Of a DNA stretch of 64,000 nucleotides, positions 26,646 through 35,792 are shown piece by piece (within the stretch, counting starts at the first letter, position 1; each line of letters opens with the position of its first letter). The stretch lies in the NCBI GenBank assembly GCA_017561985.1, contig JAFZAZ010000014.1, positions 186,001-250,000 of the forward strand, given 5' to 3'. This DNA is from Lachnospiraceae bacterium. Its GTDB lineage: Bacteria > Bacillota_A > Clostridia > Lachnospirales > Lachnospiraceae. Both the position numbers and the translations under genes were made by a program. The notes beneath the pieces were generated by a model. That model did not search any database and was not told the DNA's origin. It saw nothing but the letters and a program-made list of their open reading frames with translations.

Positions 26646-28370
26646 TCATTTGGAGAGCTCCATCAACGCCTCGTCAAGCTTCGACAGCTTCTCGTCGGCG
26701 TCCGCAAACGACGTACCCTTGACTCCCATGTAAAATTTGATCTTGGGCTCGGTTCCCGACGGACGCACGCATGCCCATGCGTTGTCGTTCAGGTCGAAAT
26801 AGAGTACGTTGGATTTGCGAAGTCCGGTCGGTCGCGTTGCTCCTGTCGCAATGTCTGTAATCACATCGCGGTCGTAATCGCGGAACTCGGTGACCTTGTA
26901 CTCTCCGAGCGTCTTGGGAGGATTGCTGCGGATGGCATCCATCATCTCGCCGATCTTGGCAGCACCCTCAAAGCCCTTCAGCGTAATGGTTTCGATACCC
27001 TCGCGGAAGAAGCCGTATTTCTTGTAAATGTTCATCATCTGGTCCCAAAGAGTGAGACCCTTCGTGCGGTAATATGCGGCAGCCTCGCACAATGCCATGA
27101 CTGCCACGCACGCATCCTTGTCGCGCGCATGCGTTCCGACGAGGCAGCCGTAGCTCTCCTCGAACCCGAACTCGTAATGTCCCTTGCCTGTCTCCTCGGA
27201 AAGACGGATCAGCTCGCCGATGTACTTGAAGCCGGTCAGGCATTCCTTGAGCTCAATGTTGTACTCGGCAGCGATCAGGTCGGCCATGTTGGTCGAAACG
27301 ATAGTCTTCACAAGGAAGCCGTCGTCATGGATCAGACCGAGCTCTTTTCTCTGGCTCAGAAGATACTCACAGATGAGCATGCCGGACATGTTACCCGTGA
27401 ACGACTTGTACTCTCCGCTCGCGGAATCCTTTGCGTACACGCCGAGACGGTCCGCATCGGGGTCGGTCGCAAGCACAAGCTCCGCTCCGACTTTCTTCGC
27501 AAGGTCAAGCGCAAGCTCAAAAGCAGCCTTATTTTCCGGATTCGGGCTTGCAACGGTCGGGAAATTGCCGTCCGGAAGCTCCTGCTCCGGCACAACATAG
27601 ACCTGCTTGAAGCCGATTTCGGAAAGCACACGGCGCACCGGAAGATTGCCGGTTCCGTGCAGAGGTGTATAAACAACCTTCATGTCCTTGCCGATCTCGC
27701 GGCAGAGGTCTGCGCGAATGACCTGCTTCTTGAGCTCCTCCATGTAGCGGTCGTCGATCTCGCTTCCGATCACAAAATACAATCCTCTGCGGATCGCTTC
27801 CACGCGAGAGATCGTGTGCACGTTCGCCCAGTCGGTCACGGCGTTCACCTCGTCGATGATCTCCGCATCCTTCGGCGGCGTAACCTGCGCACCGTCATCC
27901 CAATATACTTTGTAGCCGTTGTACTCTGCCGGGTTGTGGCTTGCCGTCACAACGATGCCGGCGATGCAGCCCAGTTCGCGCACAGCAAACGAAAGCTCCG
28001 GAGTAGGACGGAGAGATTCGAAGCGATACGCCTTGATACCGTTGGCCGCGAGGCACAATGCAGCTTCCTCGCTGAATTCGATCGACATGCGGCGCGAATC
28101 ATATGCGATCGCGACGCCCTTGTCGGCACCGCCTTCCTTGAGGATAAAGTTCGCAAGTCCCTGTGTCGCTTTGCGAACCGTGTAGAGATTCATACGGTTT
28201 GTGCCGGCGCCGATGATACCGCGAAGTCCTCCGGTGCCGAACTCAAGGCTGCGGTAAAACCGGTCCTTGATCTCCGTGTCGTCCGCCGCAATCGAGCGAA
28301 GCTCCTCTTTCGTAGCCTCGTCGAAGTACGGATTTTCACACCAAAAACGATATTCCTCCAAATATCCCAT
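26646..28370 (-). CDS. phosphoglucomutase/phosphomannomutase
   Basis: An alpha-D-phosphohexomutase of 574 residues. The phosphoserine loop is TASHNPAEYNGYKVYW, the metal loop is LATDPDADRLGV, the sugar loop appears as GFEESYGCLVG, and the phosphate-binding loop is RPSGTEPKIKFYMGV. Length matches the PgcA type of Firmicutes. GGAGGG precedes ATG 28370. Being followed by manA suggests mannose-1-P/6-P interconversion as well as glucose-phosphate flux; specificity cannot be read from sequence alone. Confidence 0.93.
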   Translation of the reverse strand: MGYLEEYRFWCENPYFDEATKEELRSIAADDTEIKDRFYRSLEFGTGGLRGIIGAGTNRMNLYTVRKATQGLANFILKEGGADKGVAIAYDSRRMSIEFSEEAALCLAANGIKAYRFESLRPTPELSFAVRELGCIAGIVVTASHNPAEYNGYKVYWDDGAQVTPPKDAEIIDEVNAVTDWANVHTISRVEAIRRGLYFVIGSEIDDRYMEELKKQVIRADLCREIGKDMKVVYTPLHGTGNLPVRRVLSEIGFKQVYVVPEQELPDGNFPTVASPNPENKAAFELALDLAKKVGAELVLATDPDADRLGVYAKDSASGEYKSFTGNMSGMLICEYLLSQRKELGLIHDDGFLVKTIVSTNMADLIAAEYNIELKECLTGFKYIGELIRLSEETGKGHYEFGFEESYGCLVGTHARDKDACVAVMALCEAAAYYRTKGLTLWDQMMNIYKKYGFFREGIETITLKGFEGAAKIGEMMDAIRSNPPKTLGEYKVTEFRDYDRDVITDIATGATRPTGLRKSNVLYFDLNDNAWACVRPSGTEPKIKFYMGVKGTSFADADEKLSKLDEALMELSK

Positions 28371-28421
28371 CGCTGAACCCTCCTAGTTCTCGTAAAATAT
28401 ATCACAATCCCTATCCGCTTC

Positions 28422-28451
28422 GGTATAGAGAATCGGTTCAAAAACTGTCAA
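28422..28451 (-). promoter_or_regulatory. candidate promoter for pgm-manA
   Basis: Minus strand -35 TTGACA (28451-28446) and -10 TATACC (28427-28422) with an 18-base spacer. The -35 overlaps the stop codon of the upstream hydrolase gene. A second TATATT box lies about 30 bases closer to pgm but has no good -35. Confidence 0.55.
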
Positions 28452-29890
28452 AATATATCCGCTCTGAGGATCGGTGCATAGCGCACGCGGAACCTCGGAA
28501 GCGATGTCAGTGTCGTGTACGTGTTGGTCATTCCCTCCGGCGCATCAAGGTCATTTTCCCCGGACGCAGGCGGTGCGATCAGCGTTACCGTCACCTCTCC
28601 GCCCGTCACGGATCCGTCGAAAAATGCACTCGCAAGGTCGACGCATTTTACGCCGGGCGCCTTGTAGAACCAGCGGTCGTTAACTTCGAGCATCAGGTTG
28701 GCGTCCGCAAGCTCTCCGTCGAAGTACGCCTCGAAAAATACAGGCGCTCCCTCAAGGTCAACAGGCATCGCGATACCCTCGCAGTCCTCCGATCCGCCGT
28801 AGCGGAGCGTCACCGGAAGTTTCACTGCCTTGCCCTTCTTTTTCGAAGGCTGGAAGAACGGATCATGGATGATTTCGCGGTACGTGCCCATCAAAGGCTG
28901 CTCGATTCCGTTGTCCGCATTGTTCGGGTCCTCGATCTCAAGGCCGAGGCGTCCGCGGTCGCGGAACTGGTACATCGTAAAGCCCGAGAGCCAATGTCTG
29001 CGGTCTTTTTTCACGAAGTCGCAGAATCTCTTCATCTTCTCCGCCTGAAGGAACGGTCCCGTAACATCTCCGTCCGCATTGAGCTCCGACATGACCATCG
29101 GCTTTTTGACGCCGTCGTTCATCACCGTGTATCTTCGGAAGCTTTTTGCCGCGAGCCGGTAGATCTCGTCCACGGGATAATCCGCGGCGCTCCTCGCGTC
29201 CTCGCACACGTTTCCGGGCCATCCCCAGTGAAGCGCAAGGTACCGGTCGACAGAGACGATATCTGCAGCCTTTGCGGCCTCGGTGAAGATGTCCTCCATC
29301 AGCATCTTCTCCTCGCCGATCTCCTTGCAGCCGTCGAGGCACAGGATGATCTTTGCGTTCGGCGCCTCCCTGTGGAACACATTGCATGCCCGCACGAAAA
29401 ATGCTGCGACCGTCTCGTACGAAGCTCTCTTGTTGAACGAAAACCAGCTTCCCGTTGCCTCATGGTTGATGCGTACCAGGATGCGTCCGAATGTGCGCAG
29501 GTCTTTCGCCACACCTGCAATCTGCTCGTCCGAGAGGTACGGGTCCATCGTGAGCGTCAGGCACACGTCCTGTCCGTGTCTGCGGACATCTCGCATCTGT
29601 TTAAACACAGGGCCTTCGGTGTCTCCGCCGATGCCTCCGGTATACGGAAAATAATCATCGTACGGGTAGTCCCAGGCAAACTGCGCGTCGTGCGCATGGG
29701 CAACGCTCGCGCGGAGCGGCCAGCCTTCGTCGTTCGGGTAGTAACAATACATCAGATTGATCGCGCGATGCGGTCTTCCGAGACGCGTGAGGATGTAGTC
29801 CTGATTGACGTACTCTCCGCGCTCGCTGCCGTCTCCGAGATCCACCGCACATTTTGCGGGTCCAAATTGCACAAGATAAGGGTGACGCAT
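28448..29890 (-). CDS. GH26-like glycoside hydrolase, intracellular
   Basis: A 480-residue protein without signal peptide. The block LVRINHEATGSWFSF matches the GH26 acid/base signature (RPLHExTGSWF in mannanases), and VMSELNADG is a good fit for the C-terminal nucleophile Glu of a clan GH-A barrel. The N-terminal 340 residues would be the barrel; a beta-rich C-terminal domain follows (VTLRYGGSEDCEGIAM onward). The start at 29890 follows GGAGGT. Its place beside pgm and manA supports action on mannose-containing oligosaccharides, but the family assignment is by motif only; GH113 or an unassigned GH-A family are alternatives. Confidence 0.6.
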   Translation of the reverse strand: MRHPYLVQFGPAKCAVDLGDGSERGEYVNQDYILTRLGRPHRAINLMYCYYPNDEGWPLRASVAHAHDAQFAWDYPYDDYFPYTGGIGGDTEGPVFKQMRDVRRHGQDVCLTLTMDPYLSDEQIAGVAKDLRTFGRILVRINHEATGSWFSFNKRASYETVAAFFVRACNVFHREAPNAKIILCLDGCKEIGEEKMLMEDIFTEAAKAADIVSVDRYLALHWGWPGNVCEDARSAADYPVDEIYRLAAKSFRRYTVMNDGVKKPMVMSELNADGDVTGPFLQAEKMKRFCDFVKKDRRHWLSGFTMYQFRDRGRLGLEIEDPNNADNGIEQPLMGTYREIIHDPFFQPSKKKGKAVKLPVTLRYGGSEDCEGIAMPVDLEGAPVFFEAYFDGELADANLMLEVNDRWFYKAPGVKCVDLASAFFDGSVTGGEVTVTLIAPPASGENDLDAPEGMTNTYTTLTSLPRFRVRYAPILRADIF

Positions 29891-29909
29891 AATACCTCCG
29901 TTTTGTTTT

Positions 29910-32900
29910 TTATCGGCCGCGAATTGCGTCAATCGGCCGTTTATGCGCAAAGCGCAGCACCGGGAGGAAGCTTGCGATCAACGCGGTACCGAACGAAACC
30001 GCAGCGATCAGAAGCATCTGTTTCCAGCCGAACTCCATGATGCTGACATGAATCGTCATCACAAGGAATCGGTTGGCAAGTCCGGTGAGCAATGCCGTGA
30101 GAAGGGATGCCAGCACAAAGCAGCCGGCTGCAATCGCCACGCTCTCCGATCCGAAGATGCGGTAGACGTCGCTTCCGCGGGAACCGATGGCACGAAGGAT
30201 GCCGATATCCCGCTTCTTGTATGCGATACTCGATACGATAAAGCTCATCATCAAGAGCGCCGCAAAAATAGCAAAGAACACGCCCATGCCGACCAGAATA
30301 TAGTCGATATACTTCATCGAAAGCTCCATCATGTCGAGCTCTACGTTATATTTTGTGTACATATGGAAGCGTACATTGTTCTCTCCGTCGTGGGAGTAAC
30401 CGATGAACCGTTCAAGATCACCGCGGTCCTTCGGAAGGATCACCATGCCTCCGCATACACGCCCGCAGGGCTGGATATTACCCTTGGAAAGGACATCGAG
30501 GTCCGCAAGAAGGATCGGATCGTTCTTGGCTTCCTTGTCTGTGAAAAGAATGCCTTTGATGTCGAGCGTGACGTACATTCTCGGTTTCCGTGCGACCGCC
30601 TCGTAATCGCGGTCATCGTAATTCTGAACTTCGTACGTAAACTCGACCTCGTTGTAAACTTTTTCGAACAATTCGGCAAATGCAGCGTCGTTCAGGATCT
30701 CGAGATACGCGCCGAGCTCGACTCTCTCCTGGCGCGAAACACCCTTTGCGGGAACGATAAACTCGGTTCCGTCTCCGTTGTTGTCCGGCTCGTCTTTGCC
30801 GTTGTCTTTTCCGTTGTCTCCGCCTTTCTTTGCGTCAACTTCGTCCTCGTAATACTCCTTGTCATCCGGATAGTAATAATCATCGTATTCGTCGTAATCA
30901 TCATCGTTTTGATCCGACACGCCGATCGTCGCGTTATAGCACGCGATGACAGCGTCGTTGATTCCGAGGTACTTACGGTTGTTGACCGTGAGGAGTGAAT
31001 ACAGAAGCGACTCCGCATGACTGCGCTCGATATAGCATGCCATAAGCTCGGGGGTATCCGCCTCGTGCGATTTTGCGGCGATATCGACGTGTTTGAAAAG
31101 CCCGACATCGTTGATATCTCCGTAGTAAAAATCATAAAGATTTCCAAGCGTGCTGACGTATCTGTTACTCTCGAGATCGACTCTCGTCATATTCGTCTCG
31201 GTGTACGAGAGAACACTCTCCGCCTGTCTCTCGACAAATCCCTTGCCGACGAGGTTCTTCGATGCGAGATTACATTTGCAGTCATACGAAAAATCGTCGA
31301 TCATCACGTACGCCTTGATCATATCAAAACTGATCGCAGCGCGCCCGTCGTTTGAAAGAAGTTCGCCCGCGAGCTCCGTGATCTTCGTGAAGACCGACAA
31401 ATAGTCGAGTCCGGTGTCGATGATTCCGGTCACGACAAGGTCGTGTCCATTGTCCATGCGAACTTTCGTACCGACCATATCTTCCATCTTCGGAACGGAC
31501 TTGCCGTTCAAAAGACGCCCGTTGCGAAGCATGTCATAGGTGACTTTGGAGATCGCAACCTCATCTTTGCTTCCGTCCGGAAGGCGTCCGACGATCAGTT
31601 TCGCGCCGAAATCGTGCAGCGTCTGCTCATCGATTTCGAAATAATCGGTCAATATACGAAGGTTCGTCATCATGCCGGCGAGAAGGTCCTCATCGCCCTC
31701 TTCGAACACACTTGTCGCAAGGTCCGGGAAGCGATAAACCGGAAAAACGGTCACTCCCGGCTGAGCATTCAGCGTATCCCACTCTGCCTTCGTCGCAGCG
31801 TTGTAACCCCAGTCCTGCCAATATCCGCCGTCTTCCTCCAATGCGTACATTTGATAAATCTGCTTCTGAACATACACGGTGCTGACTCCGTTCTCACGGA
31901 ACACCTTGCTGACACTTCTTGTATAGTTGTAATCCGCAAGCGTCGCAGCGATTCCGAAGAGGCTGAATGCGATGACGGACATCAAAACCGTGAAGAAAAG
32001 TTTTAGTTTTTTGCAGCGAAGGCCGCCGATACCGATTCTCGCAGCACGGCTCATCGGAAGCTTCGAGCGAATCTTCTCAAAGAAACTCGTTCCACCCGAC
32101 GGCTGTTCCTTTGTTGCGGAAAATACAAACCCTCGCGTCAGATTCTCATCCACACGGATGTACACAGGCTCCATCGGATGCTCCGAGAGGTACTCGTTGA
32201 TCGCCTCGCGGTCCTCGTCGGTAAGCCGGTACCCCTTGGTAACCTTGCACGTGCCGTTCTCAAACAACGGACGCACTTCTCCGCTGCTCTGCGTAACATA
32301 TTCCCTCGTCACATCGGAAAGGATCTCTCCGTCCTTCAGCTCGATAATGCGGTCCGCATACTGCTCGGAATACTCGCGGTCATGCGAGACGATGATCACA
32401 AGCTTGTCGCGCGAAAGCTGCTTCAAAAGGTCAAAGATCTGACGTCCCGTAGCGCTGTCGAGAGCACCGGTGGGCTCGTCCGCAAGGATGATCTTCGGAT
32501 TCTTTACAAGTGCACGCGCGATCGCGACACGCTGCATCTGACCGCCGGAGAGCTCGTTCGGACGACGGTTCTCATAGCCCGCAAGATCGACCTGAACGAG
32601 GATGTCGGAAATCTCTTCCTCGGTCGCCTTGCGCCCCTGAAGCTCGATGGCAAGCGCGATGTTGACGCCCACCGTGAAATCCGGGATCACATTGTATTCC
32701 TGAAAAATGAATCCCATGCAGGCGTTTCGGTACGAGTCAAAATCCGACTGCGAGAACTTTCTCGTCGAGACGCCGTCAAGTAAGATATCTCCGTCATCGT
32801 ACTTGTCGAGGCCTCCGAGAAGGTTCAAAAGCGTAGACTTACCACTGCCTGATTTTCCGAGCAGGAAGACCATTCCTCGCTCGGGGAAGCTGATTGAGAT

Positions 32901-32972
32901 ATCATGCAGCGCCACCACGGAAGGCCCGTGTTTCGGACGATATATCTTTTTTAATCTTCTTGTTTCCAGCAT
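29910..32972 (-). CDS. fused ABC ATPase-FtsX permease with acidic insert
   Basis: A 1020-residue single-chain half-transporter. N-terminal ATPase: Walker [19 protein letters not shown], signature [14 protein letters not shown], Walker [15 protein letters not shown] linker then leads to a first membrane helix near 325-345, a large extracytoplasmic region, and a C-terminal cluster of three helices (about 890-1010) typical of FtsX. The extracytoplasmic region holds an extreme Asp/Tyr/Glu-rich stretch at about 692-745, including DDDYDEYDDYYYPDDKEYY. GGGGGAGAG precedes the ATG. It is paralogous to the next gene, 12 bases away, so the two probably form a heterodimeric exporter. Confidence 0.88.
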   Translation of the reverse strand: MLETRRLKKIYRPKHGPSVVALHDISISFPERGMVFLLGKSGSGKSTLLNLLGGLDKYDDGDILLDGVSTRKFSQSDFDSYRNACMGFIFQEYNVIPDFTVGVNIALAIELQGRKATEEEISDILVQVDLAGYENRRPNELSGGQMQRVAIARALVKNPKIILADEPTGALDSATGRQIFDLLKQLSRDKLVIIVSHDREYSEQYADRIIELKDGEILSDVTREYVTQSSGEVRPLFENGTCKVTKGYRLTDEDREAINEYLSEHPMEPVYIRVDENLTRGFVFSATKEQPSGGTSFFEKIRSKLPMSRAARIGIGGLRCKKLKLFFTVLMSVIAFSLFGIAATLADYNYTRSVSKVFRENGVSTVYVQKQIYQMYALEEDGGYWQDWGYNAATKAEWDTLNAQPGVTVFPVYRFPDLATSVFEEGDEDLLAGMMTNLRILTDYFEIDEQTLHDFGAKLIVGRLPDGSKDEVAISKVTYDMLRNGRLLNGKSVPKMEDMVGTKVRMDNGHDLVVTGIIDTGLDYLSVFTKITELAGELLSNDGRAAISFDMIKAYVMIDDFSYDCKCNLASKNLVGKGFVERQAESVLSYTETNMTRVDLESNRYVSTLGNLYDFYYGDINDVGLFKHVDIAAKSHEADTPELMACYIERSHAESLLYSLLTVNNRKYLGINDAVIACYNATIGVSDQNDDDYDEYDDYYYPDDKEYYEDEVDAKKGGDNGKDNGKDEPDNNGDGTEFIVPAKGVSRQERVELGAYLEILNDAAFAELFEKVYNEVEFTYEVQNYDDRDYEAVARKPRMYVTLDIKGILFTDKEAKNDPILLADLDVLSKGNIQPCGRVCGGMVILPKDRGDLERFIGYSHDGENNVRFHMYTKYNVELDMMELSMKYIDYILVGMGVFFAIFAALLMMSFIVSSIAYKKRDIGILRAIGSRGSDVYRIFGSESVAIAAGCFVLASLLTALLTGLANRFLVMTIHVSIMEFGWKQMLLIAAVSFGTALIASFLPVLRFAHKRPIDAIRGR

Positions 32973-32984
32973 CGTTCTCTCCCC

Positions 32985-35771
32985 CTATCGATCCCGGATC
33001 ACATCGATCGGCTTGCGGCGGGCAAACCGGCTGATCGGGATAAACGTCGCCACGATTGCGACAGCTGCGGCGATCGCAGCGATGATGAGCACCTGACGTG
33101 CTCCGAAATGAACAACTTTGATCTTGTAGAAGAGGTCTCCCTCGATCTCAGTGTTGATCCTGTCGGCAAAGACCTTCGTCATAAGTGAGCTGAGCGCCGC
33201 ATTGATCAACGCGATCACACCGGTCTCACACAAGAATATCCGATACACGTCGAGTCCGCGCGCACCGATCGCGCGCAGCACGCCGATCTCCGTTTTCTTA
33301 TGAATGATGCTGTTAGCGATAAACACAGCGAACAACACTGCGGAAAATACAGCAAACACAACGCCGATCCAGAACAGCACCGGATACATGACACGGGAAA
33401 TCTCGTCGAACTCGCCGATCATGTACGTCAGTTCCGGATTCACCGAAACATATGCACCGTTTCTCTTTTCGATCGTCATTTTCGCAATATTCTCAATCGT
33501 ACTGCGATCCTCCGGCATGCGGCACACGATCGTCCTCACATTTTTGCTGAAGTCGATCGCATCGAGTCCTGCGGCAACTTTGCTGCTCACAACGAACACG
33601 CCGCCTGCGGGAGCCTTCTGCTTGTTGTCGATCGTGATATAACCGGCAATCCGGTATTCGGCACCGGTCTTCGGATTGACGATCTTTACGCGATCCGCGT
33701 ATTTTGCAAGCGTTTCGCCATAGTTTCCGGACAGATTGCCCGGGTCGAACGTCTTGGGATCGTACGACTCGCGAAGCTCCTGCGGAAGGAACATGCGGGC
33801 GATGGTGCTCATCAATTCACCGGTGATATACACCTCGTCGTCGGCCGGTGCACGGTCCGTCCCGTCGTCAAGCCGCACGGCTTTCGCGCCGCGCATCTTC
33901 GCATAGTCACCGAATTGATAGATCTCAAGTTCCGTCCTCTGCTCGCCGTCCGGGTCAAGGATCATATCCCAGCGAGCATCATCCTCGACGTAAAATGAAA
34001 GCAGTGCATCCGACGTAACAAGCGACTTCGAACCAACACCGCAGTATACAAACGAAGGTACGCCCTGGGCGCACTCGCTCTGAGCAACAGTCTGAAGCAC
34101 GTAATGAAGGATGCGCTCCGACTCGGAAAGCTCTTCATCCGGCTTCTCAAAAAGCCGCTCGTAGCGCTCGTAATCCACCGGAACGTCCACGATACCGACA
34201 ACCGTGCAGTCGCTCTCCTGATTGGTTCCGCTCATCTGAATCGTCTTCAGTTTCATGCCGAGCATTTCTTCGAAACTCTTGCCGCGGTATTTTGCGTCAC
34301 CGTGTTTCTGAACGCCTCTCGCGGCAATCTGAGAGATGACAACCTCCGTGCTTCCGGCCTCCGGGAGACGCCCGCAGCGAAGCTTTACTCCGAGCGCATC
34401 GAGCACTTCCGGCGTTGCCTCGAGCACAGTCACTCCGTACATCGGATAGATGAACATATCCGTTCTCGAGTCGGTTTCGTCATCAAATCTGTAAAACATA
34501 AAGCTGGAAGAAAAACTTCCCTCACGCCTGCTGATCTTCACAAGCGGCGTGTCCACAGCATTGTCGATCTCCTGTATTTCCTCATCGGAAAATGCGTACG
34601 AAAAATCTTCCCTGAAATTGCGGTAATCCGGCTCTTTCACGATCGTCAGGAAAGAGGATTCGGAACCGTAGATCGTGTCTGTCATACATGTCAGACGATC
34701 ATACGAGACAAACACATCCGACACACCGAACAGCGTGAACGCTACAACGGAAAGGAACACCATGAAGAAAAGCGCCAGTTTCCGGTTGAGCATCGAATTC
34801 AGACCGATGCCGAAACTTCTCTTCCACGGCAGTTTCGACTTGATCAGCTTAAACTCTTTTTTCTCGGGTACAATGCGGAATTCGTCGGTCCCGCGGAACC
34901 GGTCGCGCTTCGGCGACAGACGGTTTCCGTCCGTGATCAAAACATTGTTGTCGCTCTGAAGCTCGAGGTAATAATTGACCTTATCGAGGTCCTCAGGAGC
35001 GATCTTGCAGCCCGCGTCAACCACGACACCCTTCTTGTCGACACGCACGCCGTAGTCGTCAAACTCGACTTCTCTCACGCTCTTTAACTCCTGCACGGGC
35101 TTGAGCTCCGTGTCGGAGACGACACAGCCGTCCGCAAGCTCGATGATGCGATCCGCATACTGCTCAGAATACTCGCGGTCGTGCGAAACGATGATGACAA
35201 GCTTGGTTTTTGAAAGCTTCTTGAGCGTCTCGAACACAGCCCGTCCGGTCTCGCTGTCAAGCGCGCCGGTCGGCTCGTCTGCGAGGATGATGTCCGGATC
35301 CTTGATGATCGCTCTCGCAATGGCAACTCGCTGCAGCTGTCCGCCGGAAAGCTCGTTCGGCTTGCGTCTCGCAAAGCCCTTCAGGTCAACTTCCTCAAGG
35401 AGCTCGCGGATCTTCGATCCCGACGCGCGCATGCCCTGCATCTCAAGCGCAAGCGCAATGTTTCCGCCGACGGTGAACTCCGGAAGAATGTTGTAATCCT
35501 GGAAAATAAAACCGATGTAGGTGTTGCGGTACGAATCCATCATCGCAGCCGTAAAATCCTTCGTCGACGTATTGTGGATCAGGATATCTCCAGAGTCATA
35601 GCGGTCAAGACCGCCGAGCAGGTGCAAAAGTGTTGATTTTCCGCTTCCGGAACGTCCCAGCAAAAACACCATGCCGCGCTCCGGAAAACGGATCGATATG
35701 TTTTTCGTCGCCTCGACACTGACGCCGTCGCTGGAACGGTAGGTCTTACACAGGTTTCTTACCTCAAGCAT
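32985..35771 (-). CDS. fused ABC ATPase-FtsX permease, paralogue
   Basis: A 928-residue partner of the neighbouring gene with the same architecture: Walker [19 protein letters not shown], signature [15 protein letters not shown], Walker [14 protein letters not shown], a membrane helix near 335-355, an extracytoplasmic domain (about 360-790) and C-terminal helices ending [20 protein letters not shown]. It lacks the acidic stretch of its paralogue. GGGAGAG precedes the ATG. It is 21 bases after mutS. Bce-like peptide sensing or detoxification is one possibility, but no BceS/BceR kinase pair is nearby. Confidence 0.88.
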   Translation of the reverse strand: MLEVRNLCKTYRSSDGVSVEATKNISIRFPERGMVFLLGRSGSGKSTLLHLLGGLDRYDSGDILIHNTSTKDFTAAMMDSYRNTYIGFIFQDYNILPEFTVGGNIALALEMQGMRASGSKIRELLEEVDLKGFARRKPNELSGGQLQRVAIARAIIKDPDIILADEPTGALDSETGRAVFETLKKLSKTKLVIIVSHDREYSEQYADRIIELADGCVVSDTELKPVQELKSVREVEFDDYGVRVDKKGVVVDAGCKIAPEDLDKVNYYLELQSDNNVLITDGNRLSPKRDRFRGTDEFRIVPEKKEFKLIKSKLPWKRSFGIGLNSMLNRKLALFFMVFLSVVAFTLFGVSDVFVSYDRLTCMTDTIYGSESSFLTIVKEPDYRNFREDFSYAFSDEEIQEIDNAVDTPLVKISRREGSFSSSFMFYRFDDETDSRTDMFIYPMYGVTVLEATPEVLDALGVKLRCGRLPEAGSTEVVISQIAARGVQKHGDAKYRGKSFEEMLGMKLKTIQMSGTNQESDCTVVGIVDVPVDYERYERLFEKPDEELSESERILHYVLQTVAQSECAQGVPSFVYCGVGSKSLVTSDALLSFYVEDDARWDMILDPDGEQRTELEIYQFGDYAKMRGAKAVRLDDGTDRAPADDEVYITGELMSTIARMFLPQELRESYDPKTFDPGNLSGNYGETLAKYADRVKIVNPKTGAEYRIAGYITIDNKQKAPAGGVFVVSSKVAAGLDAIDFSKNVRTIVCRMPEDRSTIENIAKMTIEKRNGAYVSVNPELTYMIGEFDEISRVMYPVLFWIGVVFAVFSAVLFAVFIANSIIHKKTEIGVLRAIGARGLDVYRIFLCETGVIALINAALSSLMTKVFADRINTEIEGDLFYKIKVVHFGARQVLIIAAIAAAVAIVATFIPISRFARRKPIDVIRDR

Positions 35772-35792
35772 AATTTCTCTCCCTCTGATGGA

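Noticed and set aside
30780..30920. Tandem DNA repeat in the acidic exporter stretch
   Set aside because: The sequence is low-complexity (Asp, Tyr, Glu, Lys codons) but has no fixed repeat unit.
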